Origin: Christensenellaceae bacterium | GTDB lineage: Bacteria; Bacillota; Clostridia; Christensenellales; UBA1242 | Direction: 5' to 3' | Assembly (NCBI GenBank): GCA_031260975.1 | Contig: JAISKJ010000005.1 | Span: 1-52,687 of the forward strand | Length of the DNA: 52,687 nt | Notes under the pieces: model-generated | The model's input: only the letters and a program-made list of their open reading frames with translations | What the model was told of the DNA's origin: nothing | Database searches by the model: none | Part shown: piece by piece, positions 16,855-25,951 of the stretch | Position numbering within the stretch: position 1 is the first letter of the stretch | Layout: every line of letters begins with the position of its first letter | Made by a program: the position numbers and the translations under genes

Positions 16855-17736
16855 TTATGCGTTGTTGTATTTTGGTAGATAGTAGTTACATATTTCTATC
16901 AGCGTATTTGATTGATTGGTGAGCCTTAACACAGGTGCTATGTTTGGACGTGCACCCGAAGTTTCTTCACCTGAGCCTGAGGCCTCTTCTTCTCCGAGGA
17001 TGCTGTTGGCAAAGTCTCTTAGCTTATTGCCCAGATAATCGCGAGTGAGCTCATCGGTTTTGTCATATACAATCTTTACGATTTTAGTGTCATCAAGTAT
17101 TGGTCTTGTGGAATCACTGATTGACGGGAATACTATAGTAAGCGCTGACAGCATCGCACATACAAAGGCCGTGAACAGCAGTCCTTTTGCCGCTCCGAAG
17201 ATGAATCCCAAAACTTTGTCTATGCCGCCGATTATACTGAATTCTGTCAAGCGCTTCATCAGACTGCTGAGAATAGCCACTATAATTCGTATCAGTATAA
17301 ATGCGATAATTGCGGCTAATACTATAGTGGCAAGAGGCCCAAGTACATCTCCTATGGCGCCTCCCAGCGTGCCTCCCGGAGCCACGCCGTGGTCGGCGAA
17401 TATATATTTATATAAGAAATCGAATATTCCGCCCTTTGCAGCACTTGCGGTGTTATAAGCTTCAGTGGCCGTTAGTCCGCCTGTCTGCACCATCCCGAAA
17501 ACATCATTAAATCCATAGAAAACTTCGGCTATTTTTCCTCCGAAAAATCCGTTGGAGCCGAATATTGCATTTATCAGCGCTCCGAATGGTTTTGCCACAA
17601 GAATCGCCAGCACTATTGACACAAACGAGCCTATCAGTGACAGTGCCGACTGAGCAAACCCTTTTATCAGGCCGATTATTGCAAGTATCGCCACCAGAGC
17701 CACAAAAACTATATCTATAATTATAGGTACACTCAT
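16855..17736 (-). CDS. CvpA family membrane protein
   Basis: A 293-residue protein with four hydrophobic segments (about residues 5-25, 32-50, 128-155, 180-205). The opening IIDIVFVALVAILAIIGLIK and GFAQSALSLIGSF match the CvpA family (colicin V production protein and Firmicute YshB-like homologues), whose molecular role is not settled. A 50-residue insertion between segments 2 and 3 and a Gly/Ser/Glu-rich C-terminal stretch (GEEEASGSGEETSG) are additions. AAGGAG precedes the ATG. Monocistronic. Confidence 0.82.
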   Translation of the reverse strand: MSVPIIIDIVFVALVAILAIIGLIKGFAQSALSLIGSFVSIVLAILVAKPFGALINAIFGSNGFFGGKIAEVFYGFNDVFGMVQTGGLTATEAYNTASAAKGGIFDFLYKYIFADHGVAPGGTLGGAIGDVLGPLATIVLAAIIAFILIRIIVAILSSLMKRLTEFSIIGGIDKVLGFIFGAAKGLLFTAFVCAMLSALTIVFPSISDSTRPILDDTKIVKIVYDKTDELTRDYLGNKLRDFANSILGEEEASGSGEETSGARPNIAPVLRLTNQSNTLIEICNYYLPKYNNA

Positions 17737-17798
17737 TTGTTTATCTCCTAAAAGCTTGTTTTTGATTTGGGTATAATTTTAAGTATTGTTCAAAAAGA

Positions 17799-17827
17799 AT
17801 TATATCATACTAGTATCATTTTATCAA
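17799..17827 (-). promoter_or_regulatory. Promoter of the CvpA-family gene
   Basis: TTGATA, 17 nt, TATAAT on the minus strand with extended -10 TGA. Confidence 0.6.
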
Positions 17828-17901
17828 CAAAATTGAGCAAACAAGTGGATTTAGAGCACTTAAATTATGCAATAAATTTTGAAGTACTAATGTTATATTG
17901 T

Positions 17902-17930
17902 TTGATTTAAAAACGGCTTTGTGCTACAAT
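17902..17930 (+). promoter_or_regulatory. ftsH promoter
   Basis: TTGATT, 17 nt, TACAAT with an extended -10 TG; leader of about 48 nt before the TTG start with GGAGG. Confidence 0.55.
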
Positions 17931-17984
17931 TAGGTTTACAGAAGTATTATATAGTAATTATATAAGACCAACGGAGGTATCATT

Positions 17985-20318
17985 TTGAAAAGTTCATCTA
18001 TATTGAAATGGACGGTATTAATAGGAATAGTAGTAATATTTGCTTTGTTGCTGTTTGCTTTTAACGGCAGTAAACCGGGAGAAAAAGTAAATCTGATTGG
18101 AGAGGGTACTCCAAGCAATCCAAACAGTGTGCAGTATCTGATAGAAAATGATATGGTTCTTCAGATATATATTGCTAGCGGTGAAGGTAAGATATTGAAA
18201 ATAGGCTCTGACGTAAAAGAATTTCCGAAAAACAGCGATTATTACTTTACTTACAGCACCGGAAGCGAGCTTGAAATACTGATTGGCTGGATAGATGCTC
18301 ACAATGCGGATGTGGCTATCAACAACCCTACCGGGACCAGAGCGCAGATTACTTATAATTCAGAAATTATCAGACAATCATGGCTTGAAGCAAATTGGCC
18401 TCTTCTGCTTATGATAGTATTGGCGATTGGATTGTGCTTTGTTATGCTACGTGGTGTTATGGGCGCAAATTCAAAGAGCATGAATTTTGGCAGAACCAAA
18501 ACTACGCCCGCTCAAAATGTGAAAGTACGCTTTAGTGACGTTGCCGGAATTGACGAAGAAAGAGAAGAGCTTCAGGAAGTGGTGGAATTTTTGAAAAACC
18601 CGCAGAAGTTTACTGAGCTTGGAGCCAAGATACCCAAAGGGATATTGCTTGTTGGGCCCCCGGGAACAGGAAAGACACTGCTGGCCAAAGCTATTGCCGG
18701 CGAAAGTAATGTGCCGTTCTTTTCAATAAGCGGCTCTGACTTTGTTGAAATGTTTGTGGGTGTTGGTGCGTCCAGAGTGAGAGACCTGTTTGACCAAGCT
18801 AAGCGTCATGCTCCATGTCTGGTGTTTATTGATGAGATTGACGCAGTGGGCCGTCAACGCGGAGCAGGACTTGGAGGCGGAAACGACGAGCGTGAACAGA
18901 CCCTTAACCAGCTGCTTGTTCAGATGGATGGTTTTGAAGGAAATGAGGGCGTAATTGTAATCGCCGCAACCAACCGAAGTGATGTTTTGGATCCCGCACT
19001 GCTGCGGCCCGGTCGGTTTGACAGACAGATTTATGTTTATCCGCCGGATGTACGCGGGCGCGAAAAGATATTTGAGGTTCACAGCAAAAATAAGCCTTTG
19101 GATAAGGATGTAAACTTTAAGACGCTTTCAAGAATAACGGCAGGCTTCACCGGTGCTGACATAGAGAATGTGCTCAACGAAGCAGCAATTATCGCTGCTA
19201 AGCAGGAACACAAGAAAATCACAATGAAAGATGTAACCGAAGGCATAAATAAGGTCATTATGGGTCCGCAGAAGAAGAGCAGAGTTGTAACCGACAATGA
19301 CCGAAGAATTACCGCTTATCACGAAGCAGGGCATGCAATATTGCAAAAAGTTTTGACCTATTGCAACAGTGTTCAGGAGGTTTCGATAATACCCAGAGGC
19401 GGCGCGGGAGGTTATACTTACAGCCGTCCGGACAACGACGATGTGTATATGTCAAAAAACAAGCTGCTTGATGAGATATGTTCATTCTATGGAGGACGTG
19501 CTGCTGAAGAAATAACTGTCGGAGACATTTTGACCGGTGCCGCCAATGATATAGAACGAGCAACAGCCCTTGCCCGAAAGATGGTTGTTGAGTGGGGTAT
19601 GAGTGACCTTGGAGCAATTAATTATCACTCTGCAAGCGGTGAAGTATTTATTGGCAGAAGCTATCAAACGCAGGTAGATTATTCTGAAAGCAAGGCTGCC
19701 GAAATTGACGCCGAGGTTGCAAAAATACTGAAAGACTGTTATGACCGAGCAAAAACAATGCTTAAAGAAAATCTGCACAAATTAAACACTATGGCCGAGC
19801 TGCTACTTGCAAAGGAGACTATCTACAGCGAAGAAGTTGAGCTTGTTATGCAGGGCAAAACTAAGGATGAAATCATCAAGGTTATGGAAGAAAACGAAGC
19901 TCGAAACAAGGCCAGAGTGGAGCTTGAGCGGGCTGAGATAGAGTTGGATAAAGTTCAAAAAGAACAGGCGGTAAGGCTGAGAAGTGCTGAGGCATTATTT
20001 AAGGCGGAAGTGATTGACGCGAGAGAGATGGCGAAGACTCGGGAAGAAGCCAACAAAATAATTGCCGCGGCCAAGGAAAAATATGAAAACTTGAAAAATA
20101 AAGAGGATGCCGCCAAAGAAAATTCTACTGCTAAAACTGTCAAAAAGCCGACCGATGAGACGGCCGTTAAACCCGCTAAAACAGTGACGAAAAAGTCGGC
20201 TGAAAACGGTACAAATGTGCGTTTAAAGGCTGCGACTAAGGGGTCGAAACAGCCGAAAACGGCTATTGAAGACAAAAAAGAAGAAACGAAGCCTGATGAT
20301 GGTGACAAGTCTAAGTAG
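17985..20318 (+). CDS. ftsH: ATP-dependent zinc metalloprotease FtsH
   Basis: A membrane-anchored AAA+ protease that extracts and degrades membrane and short-lived soluble proteins. 777 residues from a TTG start set by GGAGG 7 nt upstream. N-terminal membrane segment about residues 8-26, extracytoplasmic domain to about 140, second membrane segment about 141-158. The AAA domain has Walker A GPPGTGKT, Walker [10 protein letters not shown] and the second region of homology RPGRFDRQ; the protease has the zinc site HEAGH and the third ligand region [11 protein letters not shown]. After the usual end there is an extra tail of about 130 residues, first helical and charged, then Lys/Thr-rich. Confidence 0.97.
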   Translation: MKSSSILKWTVLIGIVVIFALLLFAFNGSKPGEKVNLIGEGTPSNPNSVQYLIENDMVLQIYIASGEGKILKIGSDVKEFPKNSDYYFTYSTGSELEILIGWIDAHNADVAINNPTGTRAQITYNSEIIRQSWLEANWPLLLMIVLAIGLCFVMLRGVMGANSKSMNFGRTKTTPAQNVKVRFSDVAGIDEEREELQEVVEFLKNPQKFTELGAKIPKGILLVGPPGTGKTLLAKAIAGESNVPFFSISGSDFVEMFVGVGASRVRDLFDQAKRHAPCLVFIDEIDAVGRQRGAGLGGGNDEREQTLNQLLVQMDGFEGNEGVIVIAATNRSDVLDPALLRPGRFDRQIYVYPPDVRGREKIFEVHSKNKPLDKDVNFKTLSRITAGFTGADIENVLNEAAIIAAKQEHKKITMKDVTEGINKVIMGPQKKSRVVTDNDRRITAYHEAGHAILQKVLTYCNSVQEVSIIPRGGAGGYTYSRPDNDDVYMSKNKLLDEICSFYGGRAAEEITVGDILTGAANDIERATALARKMVVEWGMSDLGAINYHSASGEVFIGRSYQTQVDYSESKAAEIDAEVAKILKDCYDRAKTMLKENLHKLNTMAELLLAKETIYSEEVELVMQGKTKDEIIKVMEENEARNKARVELERAEIELDKVQKEQAVRLRSAEALFKAEVIDAREMAKTREEANKIIAAAKEKYENLKNKEDAAKENSTAKTVKKPTDETAVKPAKTVTKKSAENGTNVRLKAATKGSKQPKTAIEDKKEETKPDDGDKSK

Positions 20319-20329
20319 TGTGTATTTGG

Positions 20330-20358
20330 TTGACAAAAAAAACAAAATATAATATAAT
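20330..20358 (+). promoter_or_regulatory. Consensus promoter of the gene at 20408
   Basis: TTGACA, 17 nt (A-rich), TATAAT: both hexamers perfect. Confidence 0.75.
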
Positions 20359-20407
20359 TACCAAGTTATAAAACTATAAAATTGTAAGGCTGTAAGGAGA
20401 GAGAACG

Positions 20408-21028
20408 ATGAGCAGAAAGAAAATGATAGCGATAAGTATTGTAGGCGTGGTTACCGCTATATTGGTGGTGACTACTATAATACTTGCCATAATACCGTCA
20501 AGCGCGCACGCGCTTGTGAAAAACGACGGCCTGCTTTCAAAGCCTACCAAGATAATAACTTATAGGCATATTGACAACTTGCCTGTGACAAAGGAGTATA
20601 CCAACGATGCGGGCGACAGCGACACCATGAAAAAAAGATACAACGATATACTTGACAAAATAAACAATCAAACAGGGATGAGCGTGCTTAGCGGGTTGTT
20701 TGCGCAGAACAAGTCATCTCAGCCTAAGGTTGAGGACATTGATGTTCCCAATCAATATTGGAATGGGGTAAACAAATCTGCTACTGCCGAAAAGATTATT
20801 GTAGTGCTTTATTATCACGAAGAGCAGATGATAATGAACGGGACTAAGGAAGTTAAGTTCACCAGAGCGTACTTTACTGTAAATGATACCTTGTCAACGC
20901 AGACTTTAAAAATATATTTGTTCAACGGAACCAATAGCACAGCCACAACGATGATAACTTATAATGGTCAGTTCAATGATTTGTTTGACTATGTAGTAGG
21001 CCTGCCGACAGGAGCTTCAACAGTCTGA
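20408..21028 (+). CDS. Hypothetical membrane-anchored protein
   Basis: A 206-residue protein starting MSRKKMIAISIVGVVTAILV with one hydrophobic segment (about residues 6-30), then an extracytoplasmic domain with conserved-looking YYHEEQMIMNG and YLFNG stretches. No cysteine follows the membrane segment, so it is not a lipoprotein. AAGGAGAGAGAACG precedes the ATG. It has its own perfect promoter and a terminator, so it is monocistronic and probably well expressed. Family not recognised. Confidence 0.65.
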   Translation: MSRKKMIAISIVGVVTAILVVTTIILAIIPSSAHALVKNDGLLSKPTKIITYRHIDNLPVTKEYTNDAGDSDTMKKRYNDILDKINNQTGMSVLSGLFAQNKSSQPKVEDIDVPNQYWNGVNKSATAEKIIVVLYYHEEQMIMNGTKEVKFTRAYFTVNDTLSTQTLKIYLFNGTNSTATTMITYNGQFNDLFDYVVGLPTGASTV

Positions 21029-21030
21029 TA

Positions 21031-21071
21031 AAAAAGGAGCCGAAACCGCACATTGACGGAGGCTCTTTTTT
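21031..21071 (+). terminator. Intrinsic terminator
   Basis: AAAAAGGAGCC, loop of about 19 nt, GAGGCTCTTTTTT just after the stop of the gene at 20408. Confidence 0.7.
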
Positions 21072-21171
21072 ATAGTGTTTTCTTAAAAATGGTTGTAAAT
21101 ATTTTGTAATTATGATAGTATATTGTTAGGTAGAATTTACTGATTTTACGAAAGTAAAAGGAGAGAAAAAC

Positions 21172-21585
21172 ATGGGGATTTGGGAATACTTGGGTATAGG
21201 TATCGGAGTATGCGCCGTGTTGCTTGTTATTATCATTATTCTTGGAAGCAGAAGCAACAAACAGAAATCTAAAAAGAATTTGGTAGAAACAAAGAATGCA
21301 AGGTATACTTATGAAACCGAAACCACTACTTCGGGGGGAGATGCAAAAATTTCGTTTACGAGAGAAGATGTAATGCTTCACATGGGCATAACTTATAAGG
21401 TCTCTGCAAACGAAAAAGGTGCAATAAAGCCAGGAAAGTATATTTTGCTTTGTAGCGAAGATAATACACCTAAGTTTAATGTGCGTATAGGCGATTATGT
21501 AAAAGAGTATAAGCACAATCAAGAAGTTGTGCTTGCAGAAGGCAGTGAAATCACTTCTGTCAGCGCGTCAATAATACTAAGATAA
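21172..21585 (+). CDS. Hypothetical small membrane-anchored protein
   Basis: A 137-residue protein. Residues 6-24 (YLGIGIGVCAVLLVIIIIL) are a membrane segment, followed by a basic stretch and a small beta-rich domain (residues 55-137) that ends EGSEITSVSASIILR. AAGGAGAG precedes the ATG. It lies 17 bp before the SPFH/zinc-ribbon gene and shares its transcription, so the two may act together at the membrane. No family recognised. Confidence 0.65.
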   Translation: MGIWEYLGIGIGVCAVLLVIIIILGSRSNKQKSKKNLVETKNARYTYETETTTSGGDAKISFTREDVMLHMGITYKVSANEKGAIKPGKYILLCSEDNTPKFNVRIGDYVKEYKHNQEVVLAEGSEITSVSASIILR

Positions 21586-21602
21586 AGCAAAGGAGAAATA
21601 AA

Positions 21603-22643
21603 ATGGGATTTATAAAAAATCAACTGCTTAAAGTTATTGAATGGACCGACCTTTCAAAAGACACGATTGTATACCGCTATCCTATGGATGGGCGTCAGAT
21701 TATGATGGGCTCGTCTCTTACTGTGCGTGAAAGTCAGGTTGCCATATTTGTAAATAAGGGTAAAGTTGCTGACATATTCGGGCCCGGAAAGCATATCCTC
21801 ACCACCAGCAACTTGCCGTTTTTAACTACACTGTTGTCACTGCCTTACGGGTTTAAATCGCCTTTCTATTCTGAGGTATATTTTGTAAACACAAAACAGT
21901 TCCCCAATCAGAAATGGGGTACCTCAAACCCTATCACCATGAGGGATAAGGAGTTTGGCGTAATCAGAATTAAAGCCTTTGGAAAATACTCCTTCAGAGT
22001 TGACGATGCAGGACTTTTTTTGAAAGAATTATTCGGAACAAACGCGTCATTTACTACGGGGGATATTAATGAATATCTTAGAAGTATTTTGATTTCGGGC
22101 ATAAGCGACACTATTGCCGAGAGTAAAATTTCGGCGATTGACCTTTCGTGTAACCTTTTGGAGTTTAGTAAGGTTGCAGCTAAACAGGTTACCGACCACT
22201 TTAAGGAGTTGGGGCTTGCTATAAGCAATCTTATTATCGAAAATGTATCTTTCCCTGAAGCGGTTGAGAAAGCCATTGATACACGCTCAAGCATGGGTGT
22301 TATGGGGGAGACTATGGATACTTATATGAAGTATCAAACGGCAAATGCAATAGGAGACGCTGCTAAAAACCCCGGAGCAGGCGGAAGCCTCGCAGGTCTT
22401 GGTGTAGCTCTCGGAACGGGTCAGGTTATTGGTGATGCTATGAAAGACAGCTTTAAGGCAAAGCCTCAGGAAGAAGTCAAAAAACGTTTCTGCACCGACT
22501 GCGGCGCTTCAATCAATGCAGGGGCCAAATTCTGCAACGAATGTGGAGCAAAACAGACGGTTGCTGCTGATGTTTGCCCAAAATGCGGAGATAAAGTGGC
22601 CAAAGGTGCAAAGTTCTGCCCGCACTGCGGACAAAAATTATAA
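21603..22643 (+). CDS. SPFH-domain protein with two C-terminal zinc ribbons (YdjI-like)
   Basis: A 346-residue protein. Residues about 20-245 form an SPFH/band-7-like domain of the virion-core-like subgroup (opening WTDLSKDTIVYRYPMDG; later SQVAIFVNKGKVADIFGPG). The C-terminus carries two double-cysteine ribbons, FCTDCGASINAGAKFCNECG and VCPKCGDKVAKGAKFCPHCG, each with four cysteines or Cys/His ligands. In Bacillus, YdjI of this type acts with PspA-like YdjF in envelope-stress membrane complexes. The start has AAGGAG 8 nt upstream. It shares an operon with the small anchored protein upstream. Confidence 0.85.
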   Translation: MGFIKNQLLKVIEWTDLSKDTIVYRYPMDGRQIMMGSSLTVRESQVAIFVNKGKVADIFGPGKHILTTSNLPFLTTLLSLPYGFKSPFYSEVYFVNTKQFPNQKWGTSNPITMRDKEFGVIRIKAFGKYSFRVDDAGLFLKELFGTNASFTTGDINEYLRSILISGISDTIAESKISAIDLSCNLLEFSKVAAKQVTDHFKELGLAISNLIIENVSFPEAVEKAIDTRSSMGVMGETMDTYMKYQTANAIGDAAKNPGAGGSLAGLGVALGTGQVIGDAMKDSFKAKPQEEVKKRFCTDCGASINAGAKFCNECGAKQTVAADVCPKCGDKVAKGAKFCPHCGQKL

Positions 22644-22650
22644 AAAATAA

Positions 22651-22678
22651 AAAGCAAGGGTTATTGCCCTTGTTTTTT
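22651..22678. terminator. Intrinsic terminator between converging genes
   Basis: AAAGCAAGGG, loop TTATTG, CCCTTGTTTTTT; a 6-bp GC-rich stem with a T run for the plus strand and A-rich flank for the minus strand. Confidence 0.8.
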
Positions 22679-23349
22679 ATTTAAAAATTTCTTTTATTTT
22701 ATCATAAACCCTGTCGCTGAGTTCTTTGTGACTTTCTTCGGTCAAGTGAACGCCGTCGTCACCTACACCTAAATTTAGCGCCGACAAGAAGTGGCATCCG
22801 TTTCGTTGTGCTATATTGTTATATATTTTTTCTAATTTTGCACTTTTTTCTGTGGCCGTTTCATCATATTTGTTTGCAAATTTTTTCGAGGCCAATTTAC
22901 CGTCTACTTTTGGAGGTGCTAGGATTAAAACTTTTGGATTGGGGGCGTTTTCAAACTTGCGTGTCAAAATGGGTTTTATGATTTTTTGCTCAAGCATTAT
23001 GCCGATTTCTTCCGCTGTTTTATTATAGATAACTTTCAGTTCATTTGTGCCAAGCATAACAATAACTAAGTCCAGCGGGTCGTGACTGTCAAGGCATGGC
23101 AGCAAGTAATTATGTCCGCTTCTGCCTTCTTTGCCGGGTCTTGGGTCATCAGAAATTATTGTGCGTGATTTTAGACCCTCTTCAATTATATAATAGCTAT
23201 CCCCAAGTCTTTTTGCAAGAATTTTTGGCCAACGCCGGCTGATGTCATATCGCATCCCACTTCCTGCTATGTGCCCGAAGGTATTTGAATCACCAAAACA
23301 GAGTATGCTCTTGAGTTGTGTTGGGGGGGGCAGAGCTATTGGTTTTCAT
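22677..23349 (-). pseudogene. SGNH/GDSL-type hydrolase, frame broken at a C8 tract (candidate phase-variable gene)
   Basis: The ATG at 23349 has AAGGAGG and starts MKTNSSAPP, but the frame is lost at eight C residues (23331-23338 on the plus strand as G8). One C fewer would join it to KSILCFGDSNTFGHIAGSG and the rest. The downstream part alone can be read from an internal ATG at 23255 (192 residues), but that lacks the nucleophile block GDSN. Other SGNH blocks are visible: VIVMLGTNE (block III) and DGVHLT (block V). The gene follows cysS by 20 bp and is co-transcribed. It is either switched off by slippage, truly broken, or a sequencing error. Confidence 0.75.
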
Positions 23350-23369
23350 TTTGTATTTTCCTCCTTCTG

Positions 23370-24749
23370 TCAATTTTTTATAATTTCAAACCCTTCTTTG
23401 GTGTCTTTTACGCTAAAGCCTTGTGCTGCAATTTCGTCTCGCAGTCTGTCGCTTTCTGCCCAATTCTTTTGTGCTCTGGCAATTTGGCGCTCCTGTGCCA
23501 GCTTAATTATTTGTTCAGGAATTTCCTCTGTTTTTTGCGCTTCTTCTTTGCTTAGGTTTAGTGCAAACACTCTGTCAAACTCAATCACTTTTTGATGTAT
23601 TTGCTTTGAGCGAGGAAGCTTTAGCATAGTCCACAAAACACCCAATGCAAGAGGGATATTTAGGTCATCGTTTATGGCATCTAAAAATTGTTTGTCATAG
23701 TCTTTTAATATACTTTCTGCAGTTTTCTCATTGCCATTTTTGTGCTCCAGAAGTATTTTTTTAAGGTTCAGCCTTGCTACTCTTGCACTGTTTAGTGCTT
23801 CAAAGGTGAAGTTGATTTGTTTGCGATAGTGTGTGTTTTCGCAAAAGTATTTGAAGTCCATGGCGGAATAACCTTTATCCTCCAATTGACTTATAGTGTA
23901 ACTGTTGCCCAGACTTTTACTTGCCTTTCCGCCGTCAGTCAGCAAAAATTCGTTGTGCATCCAGCGCCCAACCACCTGATGGCCGGCAGCAGCATCATTT
24001 TGAGCGATTTCGTCTTCATGGTGAACGGTCAGATGGTCAACTCCGCCCGTGTGAATATCAAACTTGTCGCCTAAAATGTCTTTGCTCATTGCTGAGCACT
24101 CTATATGCCACCCCGGGCAGCCTACGCCCCAGGGGCTGTTCCACTTCATAATATGGTCAGGCTCCACAAACTTCCACAGCGCAAAGTCAAAGTTGTGGTG
24201 CTTGTTTGCGTTTTCTTCAATACGAGCCATGCCTGCTTTATCAAAATCTTTAGGGCTAAGTACACCATATTTACCGTATTTTAGAACATCAAAATATACA
24301 CCGTCGTCAAGCTTATAGGTATATCCCTTTTGCTCAAGTATTTTGATAAACTCTATCATCTGTCCGACATATTCGGTTGCTTTGGTGATATGTTCGGGTA
24401 CGTCTATGTCAAGTGCCTTCAGGTCTCTCATAAAGGCTTCGGTATAATGCTTTGCAATATCATAAGGCGATTTCTTTTCTTTTTTTGCTGCCTTTTCCAT
24501 CTTGTCTTCGCCAAAATCGTCGTCACTCACTAGATGTCCGACATCGGTTATATTCATCACACCCGTTATTTTATACCCGTTAAATTTAAGTACACGTCTT
24601 AAGTTATCCATGAAAATGTATGCACGCATATTGCCTATTTGAGCATATGAATATACTGTGGGTCCGCACGAATACATTTTGACTGCGCCCGGCCGCAGCG
24701 GCACAAATTCAGTTACCGTTTTGGTCAGAGCATTGTATAATTTTAACAT
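23370..24749 (-). CDS. cysS: Cysteine--tRNA ligase
   Basis: Class I aminoacyl-tRNA synthetase, 459 residues, normal length. Zinc ligand Cys28 in SCGPTVYSY; the HIGH-type motif reads AQIGN; the second zinc region is CPGWHIECSAM with HTGGVDHLTVHHEDEIAQ; the KMSKS loop reads KASKSLGN. Both signature loops deviate by one residue (Q for H, A for M), seen in some Firmicute enzymes. GGAG lies before the ATG. It forms an operon with the downstream SGNH gene and lies 25 bp after the MarR gene on the same strand. Confidence 0.96.
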   Translation of the reverse strand: MLKLYNALTKTVTEFVPLRPGAVKMYSCGPTVYSYAQIGNMRAYIFMDNLRRVLKFNGYKITGVMNITDVGHLVSDDDFGEDKMEKAAKKEKKSPYDIAKHYTEAFMRDLKALDIDVPEHITKATEYVGQMIEFIKILEQKGYTYKLDDGVYFDVLKYGKYGVLSPKDFDKAGMARIEENANKHHNFDFALWKFVEPDHIMKWNSPWGVGCPGWHIECSAMSKDILGDKFDIHTGGVDHLTVHHEDEIAQNDAAAGHQVVGRWMHNEFLLTDGGKASKSLGNSYTISQLEDKGYSAMDFKYFCENTHYRKQINFTFEALNSARVARLNLKKILLEHKNGNEKTAESILKDYDKQFLDAINDDLNIPLALGVLWTMLKLPRSKQIHQKVIEFDRVFALNLSKEEAQKTEEIPEQIIKLAQERQIARAQKNWAESDRLRDEIAAQGFSVKDTKEGFEIIKN

Positions 24750-24774
24750 TTTTATTATTCTCCTATAAATTTAA

Positions 24775-25197
24775 TCAAAATTTCTTTGACAAAACCTGAT
24801 TTATTTCTTCAAGGTTTCGGTTCAATTCTTCCGCCCCTTCGGGGCAGCACTCAATGACGCTGTTTCCGATGGCTTCTAGGCGGGCTTTTAAGTGCTCCTT
24901 ACCCTTTTCAGTGAGGCTATAGTATATTATTCGCTTATCTATCGTATCTTGTCTGACTTTAATCAATTCTTCATTTAAAAGCTGCTTGCATATCGGCGCC
25001 AGGTTGGATTTTGCTATATATAATTTTTCTATCAGCACTGACGGCGACACGCTGGAATATTGCTCAATCAAAAATAGGACCCGTTCACTTGCCTGAAACA
25101 AACTCTTTTTGTTTGCTTTCTTGTTAAACTCTTCACAGGCGTTTTGCGACAGTATACGTGTCATCAATATATTTTTGGCTAAGTTTAATTTTTCCAT
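24775..25197 (-). CDS. MarR-family transcriptional regulator
   Basis: A 140-residue winged-helix protein: the segment SPSVLIEKLYIAKSNLAPICKQLLNEELI is the helix-turn-helix, and DKRIIYYSLTEKGKEHLKARL is the wing with the DxRxxxxxLTxxG signature. The N- and C-terminal helices would dimerise. The ATG at 25197 begins MEKLNLAKN; an upstream ATG would add residues across the promoter. Only a weak GG lies before the start, and the leader is very short. It may control itself and the following cysS gene. Ligand unknown. Confidence 0.85.
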   Translation of the reverse strand: MEKLNLAKNILMTRILSQNACEEFNKKANKKSLFQASERVLFLIEQYSSVSPSVLIEKLYIAKSNLAPICKQLLNEELIKVRQDTIDKRIIYYSLTEKGKEHLKARLEAIGNSVIECCPEGAEELNRNLEEINQVLSKKF

Positions 25198-25207
25198 ACC
25201 TGTTATT

Positions 25208-25236
25208 ATTGTATAACAAAATATGCAAATTAGCAA
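25208..25236 (-). promoter_or_regulatory. Promoter of the MarR gene
   Basis: TTGCTA, 17 nt, TACAAT on the minus strand; 10 nt separate the -10 box and the ATG, leaving a leader of only a few nucleotides. Confidence 0.5.
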
Positions 25237-25369
25237 GCAAACTGATACTACAAAGTGTAATATTCAAAACTAAATAAGCTCATAAAGATGCGTGTTTTAT
25301 TACATAAAACCATTGACAAATGATATCTTTTAGGGTAAAATGAAAAAGCCTTTACACCAAAAGGCCTAT

Positions 25370-25445
25370 CGCGGGGTGGAGCAGTCGGCAGCTCGTTGGG
25401 CTCATAACCCAAAGGTCACAGGTTCAAGTCCTGTCCCCGCAACCA
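25370..25445 (+). tRNA. Initiator tRNA-fMet (CAT)
   Basis: Cloverleaf with anticodon loop CTCATAA flanked by three G-C pairs (GGG/CCC) in the anticodon stem and a C1-A72 mismatch, the marks of the initiator. TTCAAGTC T-loop; CCA encoded. Confidence 0.95.
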
Positions 25446-25448
25446 TTT

Positions 25449-25525
25449 GGCGGCGTAGCTTAGTTGGTTATAGCGTACGGTTCATACCCGTGAGGTCGCT
25501 GGTTCGAATCCAGCCGCCGCTACCA
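25449..25525 (+). tRNA. Elongator tRNA-Met (CAT)
   Basis: Acceptor GGCGGCG paired with CGCCGCT, anticodon loop TTCATAC, T-arm GGTTCGAATCC, CCA encoded. The anticodon stem ACGG/CCGT lacks the initiator G-C run. A tRNA-Ile2 identity is less likely. It lies 3 bp after tRNA-fMet. Confidence 0.92.
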
Positions 25526-25632
25526 TTTTAGTTTTTTAACCCAAAACTAAAGTATGTGTTTAAAGCTTGGCACCGGAACTCATCCCCTCCTTTTAGTTTG
25601 AACGTTTTTTGTGTCTTGCTCTAAACAAATAC

Positions 25633-25707
25633 GGCCCCATGGTCAATCGGTTAAGACGTCGCCCTTTCACGGCGGAGTGAGGAGTTCGACTCTCCTTGGG
25701 GTCACCA
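25633..25707 (+). tRNA. tRNA-Glu (TTC)
   Basis: Acceptor GGCCCCA/TGGGGTC, anticodon loop CTTTCAC, T-arm GAGTTCGACTC, CCA encoded. Its 3' half lies over the end of a serine-recombinase remnant on the other strand, marking an old integration site. Confidence 0.95.
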
Positions 25708-25951
25708 TATCAGGGGTATACGCACACCATATGTTGGCGCAATAAGAAAGTGTTTCGGCGCTTTCTTTTTCATTTATGTTACTTTCATTATTTGGATAAT
25801 CTGGGAATATCAGATTGAGCAGCAGTTCACCTTTTTGACCACCTTTGAGATGAAAGATTATTTTTACTTTGTTTTCATAAAGAATAACCCGATAAACGAA
25901 AGTGTCAATTAAATGCTTATTATTTTGCGAGCGATAATATCCCTTATGCAA
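25667..25951 (-). pseudogene. 3' remnant of a serine recombinase ending in tRNA-Glu
   Basis: Up to 94 codons on the minus strand. The segment HLIDTFVYRVILYENKVKI matches the C-terminal region of the intact recombinase at 36.4 kb (QALVDTFVNKVWLYDEGKAKI). The last residues, TPRRVELLTPP, are the antisense reading of the tRNA-Glu gene. The N-terminal catalytic part is missing, so this is what is left of an element that once integrated in tRNA-Glu. Confidence 0.75.

Noticed and set aside
25370..25707. Three tRNA genes read as an rRNA-tRNA operon end
   Set aside because: No rRNA sequence is present in the window, and the tRNAs are separate small genes with an element remnant after them.
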